A stretch of 64,000 nucleotides of DNA from JABDQZ01 sp963801985 (GCA_963801985.1 CAWDGV010000012.1:124001-188000), one strand, 5' to 3'. Positions 27,009 through 36,704 are shown, counted from the stretch's first letter. Program-made: numbers and translations. The notes: a model not told the origin generated them from the letters alone.

Positions 27009-29668
27009 TGCGATGCTGCCCCCTTCAGGACCTGGGTTTCATTTCTGCCAAGCAAGGCATAGATATATCCGGTCAGGCTGCCCCAGACAGTGCAGAAAAC
27101 ACCCAGGTCAAAAATCATCACACTGGACAGGCTGCCAGCCCAGACATGTCGTAAAAAGCCCGCGCCACTGACTACACCAACCAGCCCACCCGCCAGCGCA
27201 AGGCCTATGCCGGCGAATGCCAGCGAAAGCGGCGTTAGCGGCTGGTAACGCTGCGCCAGCTGAGGGTCTCGCAGGATGGCCAGCAGACTGCTTGCCGTGA
27301 CAGCAACGAGTCCGGCGATAAAGCCACCTCCGGGTTCATTGTGTCCACGCAGTAAAATCCATGCTGCACCAGCAAGCATCAGCCAGTAAATGGGCAGCGC
27401 AGCTTTGTCCAGCAGCGGTGAACTTGAGGCTGTTGTGTTGCCGTTTTTTGCAACAGCCAGTAGAGGTAAGGCTGCCAGCAGTGAAAACGCCACCACGGCA
27501 ATTTCACCAAGTGTATCCAGTGCGCGGAAGTCTACGATGATAACGTTGACGACATTTCTTCCCTGCGCCAGGGCCAGGCTGTTTACCGAAAACCACTCGG
27601 CCAGTTGACGGTTGTCAGGCAGATGTTGCAGGTTAAGTAACAGTAAAAATGTACCTGCGCCGGCAAGCGCGGCGAGAAGCAGTTTATAGGGCTGACGTAT
27701 CAGTGGTTCTGCCAGTGGTGGTGCGCTAAAACGTGGTAACAGGGTGGCTGCCAGCACAACCAGCACGGTTTCAACAGTGAACTGGGTAAATGCCAGATCA
27801 GGGGCACCGGCAAACAGGAAGAGCACGGCTGCGCCATAGCCGACCAGTCCACTGGCCATCAGTACGGTGAGACGATTGCGCATGAGTACTGCAGCGGATG
27901 CGCCGGCAATGATAAGCAATGCGGCCATGGCCCAGGCAATGGAGTGTGCTGGCCAGTACCATTGAAGGTTGAAATTGACTTCGCCCTGCCAGCCAATATA
28001 AAGCGCCATCGCAAGCAAAGCCGTGACCGTCATGGAGAGATAAAAATCTAGACGACCCGGTTGTAAATGACGGGTATGCAAAGCAGCTATTTTTTTCAGT
28101 CCACCGAGTAATGCGTCAAAGCTGGCTTCCGGGCCAAATCGATCAAGCCAGTGCATTTCGCTCAATACCTTGTGCAGCCTGTCCCAGGCAAGGAAAATCA
28201 GCAGTCCCAGGAAAAGGGTAACGCCAGTAGCGGATAGTAATTTATCCAGTTCATAGGACGTTGATATTTCTGTTAAGCCATTTCCCGGTGAGATACTCTG
28301 GGCAGCTGCAAGCAGCAGTGGTTCGGCCAGGTGTGGGAAGAGCTCGAATTCAATTCCTATAAGGGCGATGCCTAGCGGGGGAAGCAGCATGGTCCATGGG
28401 ACTTCTTGAACACGTCCCGGGAATGTTTCCCGTGGTCCCCAGAAAACCCGTATGGCTGCAACGCCGGCGACTGCAGCTACTGCTGCGTTAACCAGCAAGA
28501 AGGTATAACTGACAACGGCGATCAAGTCAGCCTGGTCCTTGGCGATACTTATTACATCCTTGGCAACAAAACCAAAAGCCAGCGGCAGACCTGCCATGGA
28601 CAATCCGGCTATGATAGCGGTCGCAGCACTCCAGGGCATGGCGTGTCGCAATCCCATCAAGTGATCAAGATTACGTGTTCCGGTGGCATGATCAATGTTG
28701 CCTGCAATCATAAACAGGGGGGCCTTGTAGAGAGCGTGGGCAAACAGGAAAGCTACAACGGCCAGGCCAGATCCCTCGCTTGGCAGGCCAATCAATAATG
28801 TCAGCGTACCGAGTGCGGATACCGTACTGCGCGCCAGAATGCGTTTCAGGTCGCGTTCGCGGAGTGCCAGTAATGCAGCCCAGAGTGCAGTAATACTGCC
28901 GGCTGTTATCAGGATAACTTCCCATAACAGCAAGTCATTAAAGGCGGGATCAAGGCGGGCCATCAGGTAGATGCCGAGCTTGACCATGGTTGCTGAATGC
29001 AGGTAGGCACTTACCGGAGTGGGTGCCGACATGGCATTGGGAAGCCAGAAATGGAACGGAAATTGTGCCGACTTGGTGAAGGCGCCGATCAGTATCAATA
29101 CGATGGCATAGGGTAAGCGTGGGTCATCAATATAGTCAGGTGCGGATGCCAGGATACCTGACAATAACCAGGTATCCGCGATGTCTGCCAGTAATAATAA
29201 GCCGCCGAGCAGGGCAAGGCCTCCACCCATGGTGACAAACAAAGCCTGGCGGGCAGCATTTCTTGCTTCCACCTGCTGATACTTGTAGCCAACCAGCAGA
29301 AATGACGTGATGCTGGTTAATTCCCAAAAAAGAAACAGCAGGATAACGTCATCTGCCGTTACTGCGCCTATCATAGCGAACATGAATACGGGTAAAACCA
29401 GAAAAATTCTTTTCTTTCCCGGATCATGAGCCAGGTAGCCGGCAGCATAGATAAAAACCAGCGTGCCAATACCAGTGATTAAAACCAGCATCTGGGCACT
29501 GAGTCCATCAATGCGAAGACTGAGTGAGATATCCAGACTGGGTACCCACGGAAGACTGTATTCCCAGGGTAAAGGAAATTGCACCAGTCCCACTGACAGG
29601 GCAGTGAATAATGACAAAGGCAATAGCGCCAGCCAAAGCCATGGCATAACAGTATTAGTGTCTGCCAT
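27005..29668 (-). CDS. mrpA: fused Mrp antiporter subunits A and B
   Basis: First gene of the operon: about 887 residues from ATG 29668 (an in-frame TTG at 29695 is an alternative; neither has a clear Shine-Dalgarno). The N-terminal ~650 residues are the NuoL-like MrpA core, with LRIDGLSAQMLVLITGIGTL, FWELTSITSFLLVGYK, LIGAFTKSAQFPFHFWLPNAM and SATMVKLGIYLMARL. The C-terminal part contains the MrpB domain (GHNEPGGGFIAGLVAVTASSL). A-B fusion is common in gammaproteobacterial Mrp. Exchanges Na+ (or other cations) for H+. NhaR, ~6.7 kb away, is a candidate regulator. Three TTCGAA palindromes lie 220-265 bp upstream. Confidence 0.94.
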   Translation of the reverse strand: MADTNTVMPWLWLALLPLSLFTALSVGLVQFPLPWEYSLPWVPSLDISLSLRIDGLSAQMLVLITGIGTLVFIYAAGYLAHDPGKKRIFLVLPVFMFAMIGAVTADDVILLFLFWELTSITSFLLVGYKYQQVEARNAARQALFVTMGGGLALLGGLLLLADIADTWLLSGILASAPDYIDDPRLPYAIVLILIGAFTKSAQFPFHFWLPNAMSAPTPVSAYLHSATMVKLGIYLMARLDPAFNDLLLWEVILITAGSITALWAALLALRERDLKRILARSTVSALGTLTLLIGLPSEGSGLAVVAFLFAHALYKAPLFMIAGNIDHATGTRNLDHLMGLRHAMPWSAATAIIAGLSMAGLPLAFGFVAKDVISIAKDQADLIAVVSYTFLLVNAAVAAVAGVAAIRVFWGPRETFPGRVQEVPWTMLLPPLGIALIGIEFELFPHLAEPLLLAAAQSISPGNGLTEISTSYELDKLLSATGVTLFLGLLIFLAWDRLHKVLSEMHWLDRFGPEASFDALLGGLKKIAALHTRHLQPGRLDFYLSMTVTALLAMALYIGWQGEVNFNLQWYWPAHSIAWAMAALLIIAGASAAVLMRNRLTVLMASGLVGYGAAVLFLFAGAPDLAFTQFTVETVLVVLAATLLPRFSAPPLAEPLIRQPYKLLLAALAGAGTFLLLLNLQHLPDNRQLAEWFSVNSLALAQGRNVVNVIIVDFRALDTLGEIAVVAFSLLAALPLLAVAKNGNTTASSSPLLDKAALPIYWLMLAGAAWILLRGHNEPGGGFIAGLVAVTASSLLAILRDPQLAQRYQPLTPLSLAFAGIGLALAGGLVGVVSGAGFLRHVWAGSLSSVMIFDLGVFCTVWGSLTGYIYALLGRNETQVLKGAASQ

Positions 29669-29892
29669 ATGTTTTGTATGTGAAGTCAATGACAAGGCCT
29701 TCAGTTGTTAGGCCATTGCCGAAACATAACCGTCTGGTGCCGGACAATTTTGATTCCTGCCATCGGCAACAAAAAGAATATTCTTAAATCTGTTCATGGC
29801 CTGTTCCTGTAGTTAATGTCCAAAAAAACTTTCCCGTATGTTTGCATATGTTTATCTGGCTTTAATTAAGACACCACAGTTAGGTTGTGAAT

Positions 29893-29930
29893 ATTCGAAT
29901 GTTTTATGTATTTGTTTCGAATAATTCGAA
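29893..29930. promoter_or_regulatory. TTCGAA palindrome cluster upstream of mrp operon
   Basis: TTCGAA occurs at 29894-29899 (within ATTCGAAT), 29916-29921 and 29925-29930, the first two centred 22 bp apart. Three copies in under 40 bp upstream of mrpA suggest regulator binding, perhaps NhaR or another factor. No direct proof. Confidence 0.35.
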
Positions 29931-30329
29931 GTATGGGGTTTGCTCGCGATAGGCGATTATTCCGTTTGTGACCGGTATTTCTTTATTCATAGTACCTTAT
30001 TTTGTATCAAATTTTTATCTGCTGATCGTTATTGGTTTGGCTCTGATGCTACTTCCTTATTTTTTTAGAATCTGATCGTCGATTGCTGAAGTGCTTCGAC
30101 CATAAGCACTTGGAGGAGTTTAATTTTTCTATTGCAAAAAGCAGTCATTCAGCGGTTAAGCCTTTAATGACTCAAATTCGGTACATCAGCGCCATTCATC
30201 CACAGCATCCATACCAAACCGGCAATGACCGCTATTTGCGATAGCAGAAGGCAGACAAAATCTTTCTATATCCGCTAACGACCTGAAACTGACCTTGACG
30301 GTGTATGTCTTTAACTGACATCCAGATAT
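29931..30329. other. intergenic region, no confident gene
   Basis: Between the mrp promoter side and the HdeD-like gene. A GTG-started 35-codon hydrophobic frame (29968-30075, ending LALMLLPYFFRI) is present but lacks a ribosome binding site. Nothing else supportable. Confidence 0.3.
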
Positions 30330-30923
30330 ATGAGCCAATTTGACCCCACAGGCCACATCGGTGATCCTTACGGAGACCTACCTCAGGAAGATAACCTAAG
30401 CTATGTACGCAACCATAAAGTTATTATCGAGGTCCACTCCGTGAGCCCCACTAAACTTAGTGCTCTCTTCAGTATCCTTCTTGGTATAGCTGCAATCGTT
30501 CTCCCTTACCTATTTGGGACTATTGCGGTGATGATGCTTGGCGGAGTGATGTTGGCCAGTGGTATCGTGACGCTGCTATACGTCAATGCGGCTCGCAAAG
30601 AGGGATTCCATGTCAGTGTTTTTGCCCCTTGGGTACAAATTGTCTCCGGCGCGGTTATTCTGATATGGCCTGGATTGGCCTTGTGGCTTGTCGCTGTCAT
30701 TCTAGGAGGTGGCCTCATCCTCAGTGGTGTTAACGGCCTGACAAGCCTACGTGACGCGAGGGTAGTCAACCCTCCGTTGCTACGCAAAATTGAACTATGG
30801 TCGAGTATTGCACTCGGAGCACTACTAATAGTTTTGGGTAGCGTTGGCTCTGCTATTCTCCTCGGCGCAGTTCTCGGTATAGCACTGATCGGCACCGGCT
30901 TGCGCCAGTGGCGCTTTTCCTGA
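30330..30923 (+). CDS. HdeD/DUF308-like membrane protein
   Basis: Inner-membrane protein of 197 residues. A ~40-residue polar N-terminus is followed by six hydrophobic segments in three pairs, e.g. LSALFSILLGIAAIVLPYLF, VMMLGGVMLASGIVTLLY and ALWLVAVILGGGLILSGV. The pattern 'L..GI..I..P......' repeated is that of HdeD, linked in enterics to acid resistance. Here no acid-stress genes are adjacent. Transcribed alone. Confidence 0.8.
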   Translation: MSQFDPTGHIGDPYGDLPQEDNLSYVRNHKVIIEVHSVSPTKLSALFSILLGIAAIVLPYLFGTIAVMMLGGVMLASGIVTLLYVNAARKEGFHVSVFAPWVQIVSGAVILIWPGLALWLVAVILGGGLILSGVNGLTSLRDARVVNPPLLRKIELWSSIALGALLIVLGSVGSAILLGAVLGIALIGTGLRQWRFS

Positions 30924-31802
30924 ATCTCTGACAAAAGCAGTTGATATTGGTCATGTATGACCCTGGTTTGGATGTCCGTTATCGCTGAAAAGCACTCACT
31001 CGCTCATATAACAATTCGTCTATACGACTGTCGGCTCTGGACTGATAGCGGAAGTCAGGCATAAATCATCTACTTTCACGGTAAACAGTTTATAAGGCTA
31101 CCCATATAAAACCATTGGTAAAGCTATTAATTGTTAGCGAAGCATCATTACTAATGACTAAAAATATGGTAGCAATGGAGGATGAGGCCAATAATGTAAT
31201 TGTAGTATTTTTTATGATTGAAATGCCGGGTTTGGAGAGCAGTACTACTGAAGCTAATGCAAATAACGTAATTAAATGCGCGCCCATCATTGGATATGGC
31301 AGGCCTTTTGCTCATATTTGATAATTGATAGTGGTTTTTGCAAATACAGAAAGTTCTTGCCAAATAATAATAGCTATAATTAAAGATATTGAGCTTGTGA
31401 CTATTAATGCGTTATCCCTTTTCAGATTGATCGCTCCATTTTTTGATTAGGCTAACTTTAAATATACTCCATATGCGTCCGATAATACTGAACAATTTTT
31501 GTCGCGTATAACTGTTTGCTGGGAACGACTCAAAACTCCTTATAGCAGTCGTCTATAAAACAAAAATCCACTTCGCATGAGATGGCTCTTGTCTTAGGTG
31601 ATTATAAGACTCGCAGGCCACGTTGTGTTGCTGCAACCGTTTGAAATGATACTGAAAAGTGAATATTGACCAGTAAAGTGTTACAGGTTGTTTCCAACCC
31701 TTATTTCGATCTAAGACCGACCTATAATTAAAGTAGGGAGGTAGTTAACGTCAGACCTGCCGTGAAAGGTATCCAGCGCTATTTATTGGCAAGGAGGTCA
31801 TC
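30924..31802. other. long region without a confident gene
   Basis: About 880 bp. Two overlapping frames on opposite strands near 31090-31320 (66-68 residues, one hydrophobic) lack convincing start sites. No terminators or known RNA elements seen. A phrase GGACTGATAGCGGAAGTCAG at 31036 resembles one at 17656, a possible short dispersed repeat. Confidence 0.3.
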
Positions 31803-31994
31803 ATGAAACGCATTATTAAATCTGATAATCGCGTCTTAGTCTTGGCCTCAGCAGGCATGCTCCCCTTGTTGGATTTGATGGAAATGCCACACTGATTGTC
31901 GAGGGGGGGAGTACTGCAACCCCGGTTTATCCTTTATCTGGTGCTGTAATGCGGCATAAAGCAACTTTTAACCGAGTATTAGGAGGTCAGGGAC
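31803..31994 (+). pseudogene. frameshifted small gene
   Basis: AAGGAGG precedes ATG 31803, which encodes MKRIIKSDNRVLVLASAGML and ten more residues to a TGA at 31893. Another frame takes over at about 31858 with VGFDGNATLIVEGG, then STATPVYPLSGAVMRHKATF, and runs on past the start of the next gene. The two segments look like one coding sequence broken by a small insertion or deletion. No family recognised. Confidence 0.4.
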
Positions 31995-32378
31995 ATGAAA
32001 ATTGTTAGACATGGTTTATCGGTAGGTATTGCCCGTATAGGTGCGAGTGATTTCTCTCTTGATATAAAGGCTAGCGGAAAGTTAACCCATGAGGATTATG
32101 AAATTATCAATCCACTGGTTGATTCAGCGATGAAAGCGGTCAAAGACGCAAAAGTGAAAGTGCTATTTGATGCTGTGGAACTCGAAGGGTGGGAGCTGCG
32201 AGCTGCTTGGGATGATTTTAAATTCGGTCTAAAACACAACAACGAATTTGAAAAGATAGCTATTTACGGTAATAAACAATGGTTGGAAACCTCTTCCAAA
32301 GTAGCATCCTGGTTTATGTCTGGTGAGATTAAGTACTTTGATAATCTGGGTGATGCTTTTGAATGGTTACATAGTTGA
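31995..32378 (+). CDS. SpoIIAA-like (STAS/SEC14-type) protein
   Basis: Protein of 127 residues matching the SpoIIAA-like family (DUF3478): LDIKASGKLTHEDYEIINPLVD, KVLFDAVELEGWELRAAWDDFKFGLKHNNEFEKIAIYGN and FDNLGDAFEWL. Pattern GxLTxEDY..ixPxl and the final AxxWL are diagnostic. Cytosolic; lipid binding has been suggested for the fold. AGGAGG sits eight bases before ATG. It follows a broken small gene. Confidence 0.88.
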   Translation: MKIVRHGLSVGIARIGASDFSLDIKASGKLTHEDYEIINPLVDSAMKAVKDAKVKVLFDAVELEGWELRAAWDDFKFGLKHNNEFEKIAIYGNKQWLETSSKVASWFMSGEIKYFDNLGDAFEWLHS

Positions 32379-32604
32379 TTTTACGACATCCAGAAGGGAT
32401 GTTTTATGTCATAAAATCTGTCCTAAGTGATGGGATGGTCAATATCTTTTGTCGGTTTATTAACTGGGTACAGCGTTCATTGAACGTTATTACCTAACCG
32501 ACATTACCCATTGATATCTGACATATCTTTATTCTAGTTACTCAACTATTTTTTAAATGAGAGGTAGTTAAGAAGATCCCTGAAGAAAAATAGGAGGATT
32601 TGTG

Positions 32605-33165
32605 ATGAAAAAATTTTATTATATTTTGTTCTTGATGCTTTTAATCCCTTCAACCAATGCCTGGGCTGACAAGTATCAGGAAACTATTGGCTTATTTAAA
32701 AATGCCGGAGAAAGTAGTGCTTTCTTCAACAACTCTTATGGTTACGCCGTTTTCCCGACCATCGGCAAAGGCGGTCTTGTCATTGGGGGCGCTGCTGGGA
32801 ATGGGCGCGTATACGTCAAAGGCAAGCATGTCGGTAACTCGGATTTTGGTCAGGTGACCATCGGTTTTCAGGCTGGTGGTCAGGCATACAGCATGATTGT
32901 TTTCTTAGAGGATGAACGTGCATTTAAAGAGTTCAGCAGTGGCTCTTATAAGTTTGGTGCTGGTGCCTCGGCCGTCGCAATTACGGCCGGCGCATCAGGC
33001 GAAGCTAGCACCACAGGCAGTTCAGCTGGTGCCAGCGCCGGCAAAAAGGACGCCAACACAGTGGGCGGGTATCAAAAAGGAATAGCAACCTTCACTATAG
33101 TGAAAGGTGGTTTAATGTACGAAGCTAGTATCGCCGGAGGTGGTTTCACATACGAGCCGTTATAG
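32605..33165 (+). CDS. exported SYLF/YSC84-domain protein
   Basis: Protein of 186 residues with a cleavable signal (MKKFYYILFLMLLIPSTNAWA). The SYLF lipid-binding domain follows: SYGYAVFPTIGKGGLVIGGAAGNGRVYV, GFQAGGQAYSMIVFLEDERAF and KGIATFTIVKGGLMYEASIAGGGFTY. The stretch ~118-155 is Ala/Gly/Ser rich. AGGAGG upstream; a GTG one codon earlier is an alternative. Bacterial members are periplasmic or secreted, of unclear function. Confidence 0.9.
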   Translation: MKKFYYILFLMLLIPSTNAWADKYQETIGLFKNAGESSAFFNNSYGYAVFPTIGKGGLVIGGAAGNGRVYVKGKHVGNSDFGQVTIGFQAGGQAYSMIVFLEDERAFKEFSSGSYKFGAGASAVAITAGASGEASTTGSSAGASAGKKDANTVGGYQKGIATFTIVKGGLMYEASIAGGGFTYEPL

Positions 33166-33349
33166 ACCGACCACCATGGCAGGATTCCTCCTAATCAGCC
33201 GTTCCTGCCATTCACCTGAACTTATTCACTGGCAGAATCGACCTGAACCCGTCATCCAGGCTATCGCGTATGAACGACTATTGTTGAGTAAGCTGATATT
33301 GGCGGGTGCAGATCGTTAGATTGCTGTAACTTGATAAAAATGGACACTG

Positions 33350-33796
33350 GAGAACGTCAAGATAATAAGTTTTCCTAATATAACTTAGCTAGGTTATTAG
33401 TATTTTCATTACTGAATATATTGTGACCGTCTACTATGCTTATACATGTTTCAATGGACGGAACATAAGGAAATCATTATGCATAAGGTGGAAAGTTTAT
33501 GTAGTGTATTTCTCTCTTCTATTCTTCTCTCTACAGTTTTACCGACGTCGGTTGTCGCTGAAGAAACTGCTGTTTATTTATGGCAGAAAAAACGCCTACT
33601 GTCTCCAACTGAAAGCACGGTTAAACATGAGAAAGAGCAACAGAAGGTTTTCATTTACGAAGGTCTAACAATAGAGGATGTTGAAAAAGCTCTTGAACAA
33701 CATTTTGATCGCATTGAACACATGATGTTTGTAAGCACAATTCTTCCTCCTAGCTCTACTGGTGTTCTCAGAACAGAAGAGGATGGCTGTGAATAA
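33350..33796 (+). repeat. duplicated gene block, copy 1
   Basis: The 33350-33796 block (upstream TAAGTTTTCCTAATATAAC, TTTTCATTACTGAATATATT, and the following gene) is closely similar to 54610-55058. Homology starts about 125 bp before the gene and ends near its stop, so promoter and gene were duplicated together. Confidence 0.8.
33479..33796 (+). CDS. small secreted protein, paralogue of 54741-55058
   Basis: Protein of 105 residues; start at 33479 has AAGGA eight bases upstream and aligns with the paralogue's start. Signal peptide to about residue 28 (MHKVESLCSVFLSSILLSTV, then LPTSVVA|EE). The mature part is ~78 residues: TAVYLWQKKRLLSP, an amphipathic GLTIEDVEKALEQHFDRIEHMMF, and a C-terminal EEDGCE with a lone Cys. 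No family recognised. This copy follows the SYLF gene by 313 bp. The other copy lies just upstream of soxY, hinting at a periplasmic sulfur role. Confidence 0.75.
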   Translation: MHKVESLCSVFLSSILLSTVLPTSVVAEETAVYLWQKKRLLSPTESTVKHEKEQQKVFIYEGLTIEDVEKALEQHFDRIEHMMFVSTILPPSSTGVLRTEEDGCE

Positions 33797-34068
33797 CTGA
33801 TTATTTTATCCAGCCCCAACCAGAATTTTTGCCTGTATTAACTGCGGGCATTTTTTTTATGCGTCATATTGAAGAGGATGGCTGCCAGCAAGGAAACTTG
33901 TTAAATCGGACAATACCTGACATTCAATCTAATTAACCGAATGAGTGCTTTAGGTTGCGGAAAAAATATCGGGGTTTATAAACACCAGATACTATGGAGC
34001 TATACAGACTCCGTATATTTCAATTTACATTGTAGCTGTATATATATTTAACTATTAGGTGTCACTGT

Positions 34069-34476
34069 GTGGAATTGCCATTACTCTATTTGATCCTTGC
34101 TGATGCATTGTTATTTATTCATGTATTGGTTGTTGTGTTTGTCGTAGTTGGGCTTGTTGTTATATATGTAGGTAAGACTCGTGGATGGTCCTGGGTAAGA
34201 AATCCTTGGTTCCGTATATTGCATGTCGCAACAATTAGTATCGTTGCATTACAGTCGTGGATTGGTGTTATTTGCCCGCTAACAACTTTGGAAATGTCGC
34301 TTCGTAATCAAGCAGGTGATACTGTTTATTCTGATTCATTTATTACGCATTGGCTGGGAGTCTTTTTGTATTATCAAGCGCCCGCATGGGTATTTACGCT
34401 CGTCTATACTGCATTTGGGGCATTGGTATTTGCTAGTTGGTTTTTTGTCCGTCCTCGCTCGTTTGGAGGTTCGTAG
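34069..34476 (+). CDS. DUF2784 membrane protein
   Basis: Inner-membrane protein of 135 residues with four helices; GTG start. Family features: LADALLFIHVLVVVFVVVG, RNPWFRILHVATISIVALQSWIGVICPLTTLE, and ITHWLGVFLYYQAPAWVFTLVY. The 'CPLTxLE' motif and the H-x2-T positions define DUF2784. Function unknown. Convergent with the cytochrome operon that follows. Confidence 0.85.
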   Translation: MELPLLYLILADALLFIHVLVVVFVVVGLVVIYVGKTRGWSWVRNPWFRILHVATISIVALQSWIGVICPLTTLEMSLRNQAGDTVYSDSFITHWLGVFLYYQAPAWVFTLVYTAFGALVFASWFFVRPRSFGGS

Positions 34477-34501
34477 AATATTATGTCACTTAATAAATTA
34501 T

Positions 34502-35125
34502 TCAATCGTCCCATCGACCAAATCCCGGGATGCGAATATCCTGTTCATTAAATGAGCCTTGCTCTGCTTTAATATGGCATGCATTGCAATGACTGAAACT
34601 CTTCACTTCTGGGTTGCCGGTTACCATCTGTGCTGGTATTTCATTATGCTCATGTTTGAAATATCCAGCCTCAGAAATACGTATGCGTACATTGTCCATC
34701 TGCTCTAAACGGGTAAACTGCTGCGAGCGGCGATACTTTGAATTATCTGAACTGTTATTTATTAGGAATTTATTAATAGCCTGATGTGTTTCATCATCAA
34801 GTTCAGCATTGTCACCAAAATGATCTTCAAGTCCCAGCATGACCTTTTCCCATGAAATGGCAGGCAACAGACTTGGAGGGTAAGCCATATGGCAACTACC
34901 ACACTCTTCTTTATAAAAAGGGCTCTCTACTCTGCCTACACCTGTCGAGCGACGTTCTAATTCCTCATAATCTTGCTTGAGATTGGCAAATCCACGCATT
35001 CCATATTCATATTCTTCGTGTTCTTCATGCTCACGCCATTCAAAAGGCCCGTCACTCCAGACGAGTGGTACAGACACAAAAGTCACTGTAAAAATAACCG
35101 CTGCTGCGGGTAGTAAATATTTCAT
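34502..35125 (-). CDS. periplasmic diheme cytochrome c (DHC)
   Basis: Protein of 207 residues with a signal peptide (MKYLLPAAAVIFTVTFVSVP) and two heme-binding motifs, CGSCH (~75) and CNACH (~183). Matches the DHC type encoded beside SHP and a cytochrome b561, which donates electrons to SHP. HE-rich segment after the signal. It is the last gene of the b561-SHP-DHC operon, 9 bp after shp. Confidence 0.9.
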   Translation of the reverse strand: MKYLLPAAAVIFTVTFVSVPLVWSDGPFEWREHEEHEEYEYGMRGFANLKQDYEELERRSTGVGRVESPFYKEECGSCHMAYPPSLLPAISWEKVMLGLEDHFGDNAELDDETHQAINKFLINNSSDNSKYRRSQQFTRLEQMDNVRIRISEAGYFKHEHNEIPAQMVTGNPEVKSFSHCNACHIKAEQGSFNEQDIRIPGFGRWDD

Positions 35126-35134
35126 TTTAAACTC

Positions 35135-35551
35135 CTAAAAAATAACCGGCTTACCAAGAAAAAGTAGAAAATCCGTCTTTTCCTGTACCGTGCATTCTCT
35201 GCCTAACGTCCATTTGCAGTTGCGCTTGAACCACTTTTCTATTTTTGTGACCTTTGCCAGTCGTTCTGGATTGACCCCCGGTGACATGGGGTGAATAATT
35301 TTTCCTGTTTTTACATGCTTGCCCGTTTTTGAAAGGTTTTCGCCATGACAACTCGTGCAACTGCGTTGCTTAAATTCCCCTTTGCCTTCAAAAACCGTAA
35401 TCCATAATTGCTGCCCACGCTCAGCGTTGCCCTTTCCAGCACCCAGTGTCTGATATTGCTCTAACAGGTTACTGACAGCATTACTGTCTGCCATGGCCAG
35501 ACTGGTCTGGATAAAAAGTGATGTAATCAATATCAACAAAATATTTTTCAT
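35135..35551 (-). CDS. shp: SHP-type oxygen-binding cytochrome c (DUF1924)
   Basis: Protein of 138 residues with signal peptide (MKNILLILITSLFIQTSLAM) and one heme motif CTSCHGENL. DUF1924 features include KTGKIIHPMSPGVNPERLAK, KIEKWFKRNCKWTLGRECT and DFLLFL. SHP from Rhodobacter sphaeroides is high-spin, with an Asn as sixth ligand that leaves on reduction to bind O2 or NO; here KWFKRNCKW holds the candidate Asn. Acts in the periplasm and receives electrons from DHC. Middle gene of the operon. Confidence 0.9.
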   Translation of the reverse strand: MKNILLILITSLFIQTSLAMADSNAVSNLLEQYQTLGAGKGNAERGQQLWITVFEGKGEFKQRSCTSCHGENLSKTGKHVKTGKIIHPMSPGVNPERLAKVTKIEKWFKRNCKWTLGRECTVQEKTDFLLFLGKPVIF

Positions 35552-35570
35552 ATTATCTCTCTTAATATCT

Positions 35571-36140
35571 TCATTTCTTTTGTTTTAATCCTGTCAACAT
35601 CGCTTTCACGAGGTTTTCATGATGAATCATGCTTTCGACGACCACTCCTGCGATATGCACAACTACCAGTAATAGAGTTAAATTAGCGAAAAACTCGTGA
35701 ACCTCTTCCAGCGCTTCCGCCCAGAAATAAGCTCCACCTTGAAAGAATGACGCGAATGGCCCTGAATGATCTTCTGCTCCCAGTAGAAAAATGCCTGAAG
35801 TTGCAGTCAGGACAAGAGAAATCAACAATAGCACCACCATCGCGCCACCAGCAGGATTGTGCCCGAGATAACGTCTGGCCTTTAGGTAAAAAGTATCTTT
35901 GAGAAACTGGATTATCGTTTGGGGCGAATAAATAAAATCGCTGAAACGAGCATGCCGTGTTCCAATAAATCCCCAGGCTGTTCTGATGAGTACTAGTGCT
36001 AACACAAGATAACCTGCCCAGGTATGTACGGACAGGAGGTTTTCTTCGGTAACATAAGCGATCAGAAATGCTGTTACTAGCGACCAATGAAAAAACCGGA
36101 CCAGTGAATCCCAAACTATCATTTGAGGCATGTCTTTCAT
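35571..36140 (-). CDS. cytochrome b561-type membrane protein
   Basis: Protein of 189 residues with four main helices; start MKDMPQMIVWDSLVRFFHW. Heme-b His candidates: RFFHWSLV, VHTWAGYL, EVHEFFANLTLL and VVHIAGVVV. Related to Ni-Fe hydrogenase b-type subunits. In this context it delivers quinol electrons to DHC and SHP. First gene of the operon, spaced 19 bp from shp. Confidence 0.9.
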   Translation of the reverse strand: MKDMPQMIVWDSLVRFFHWSLVTAFLIAYVTEENLLSVHTWAGYLVLALVLIRTAWGFIGTRHARFSDFIYSPQTIIQFLKDTFYLKARRYLGHNPAGGAMVVLLLISLVLTATSGIFLLGAEDHSGPFASFFQGGAYFWAEALEEVHEFFANLTLLLVVVHIAGVVVESMIHHENLVKAMLTGLKQKK

Positions 36141-36704
36141 GTGTATCCACTTCCATACATGTTGAGATGTTTGGAAATCTAGCAGCCGAAACTGAAACCA
36201 AGCTGAAAAAGAGTCTAAATCTGCCTGCCTAAATACAGAATATCAGGACAAAAAAACGCCGTTAAAAATGACGGTTTACGCAGAACCTGATCGAAATCGG
36301 GTCATTATTCCAACTAAATTGTTAAAGGCAGTTACAGGTTGTTACCAGTCAATGCTTTCTCAGGAGAATGGAGCTATATGATCGGATTGCTTCGGCTTCT
36401 CGGTAAAACGGACATATTACTAACGAGTCGGGTCGTCGTATGAATCATAAAAAATCAACGCCTGCTTTTGCGTCGACCTTCTTAATTAGTAACTGCTGAT
36501 TGATTGAGAGTCAACTTTAACCGCCTCACCAGAATCATCTCCACTTGCGACCGGAAACAGACAACCAGAACTTAAATTTTAAGTATGAATTTTTGGTTAA
36601 AAGTTGTTCATTCAGCAATCCAATGATTGATTGGTAACAATGTAAATGCAGCGTCTCACTACCATAATGAATATATAGGATAGTGTTTATTCAAGGAGGA
36701 GGTT
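36141..36704. other. intergenic region
   Basis: 560 bp between divergent units. No confident gene. Only a strong AAGGAGGAGG ribosome site next to the gene at 36705 stands out. Confidence 0.3.

Noticed and set aside
31090..31321. Overlapping hydrophobic frames on both strands
   Set aside because: Neither has a convincing start; hydrophobicity can arise from AT-rich DNA.
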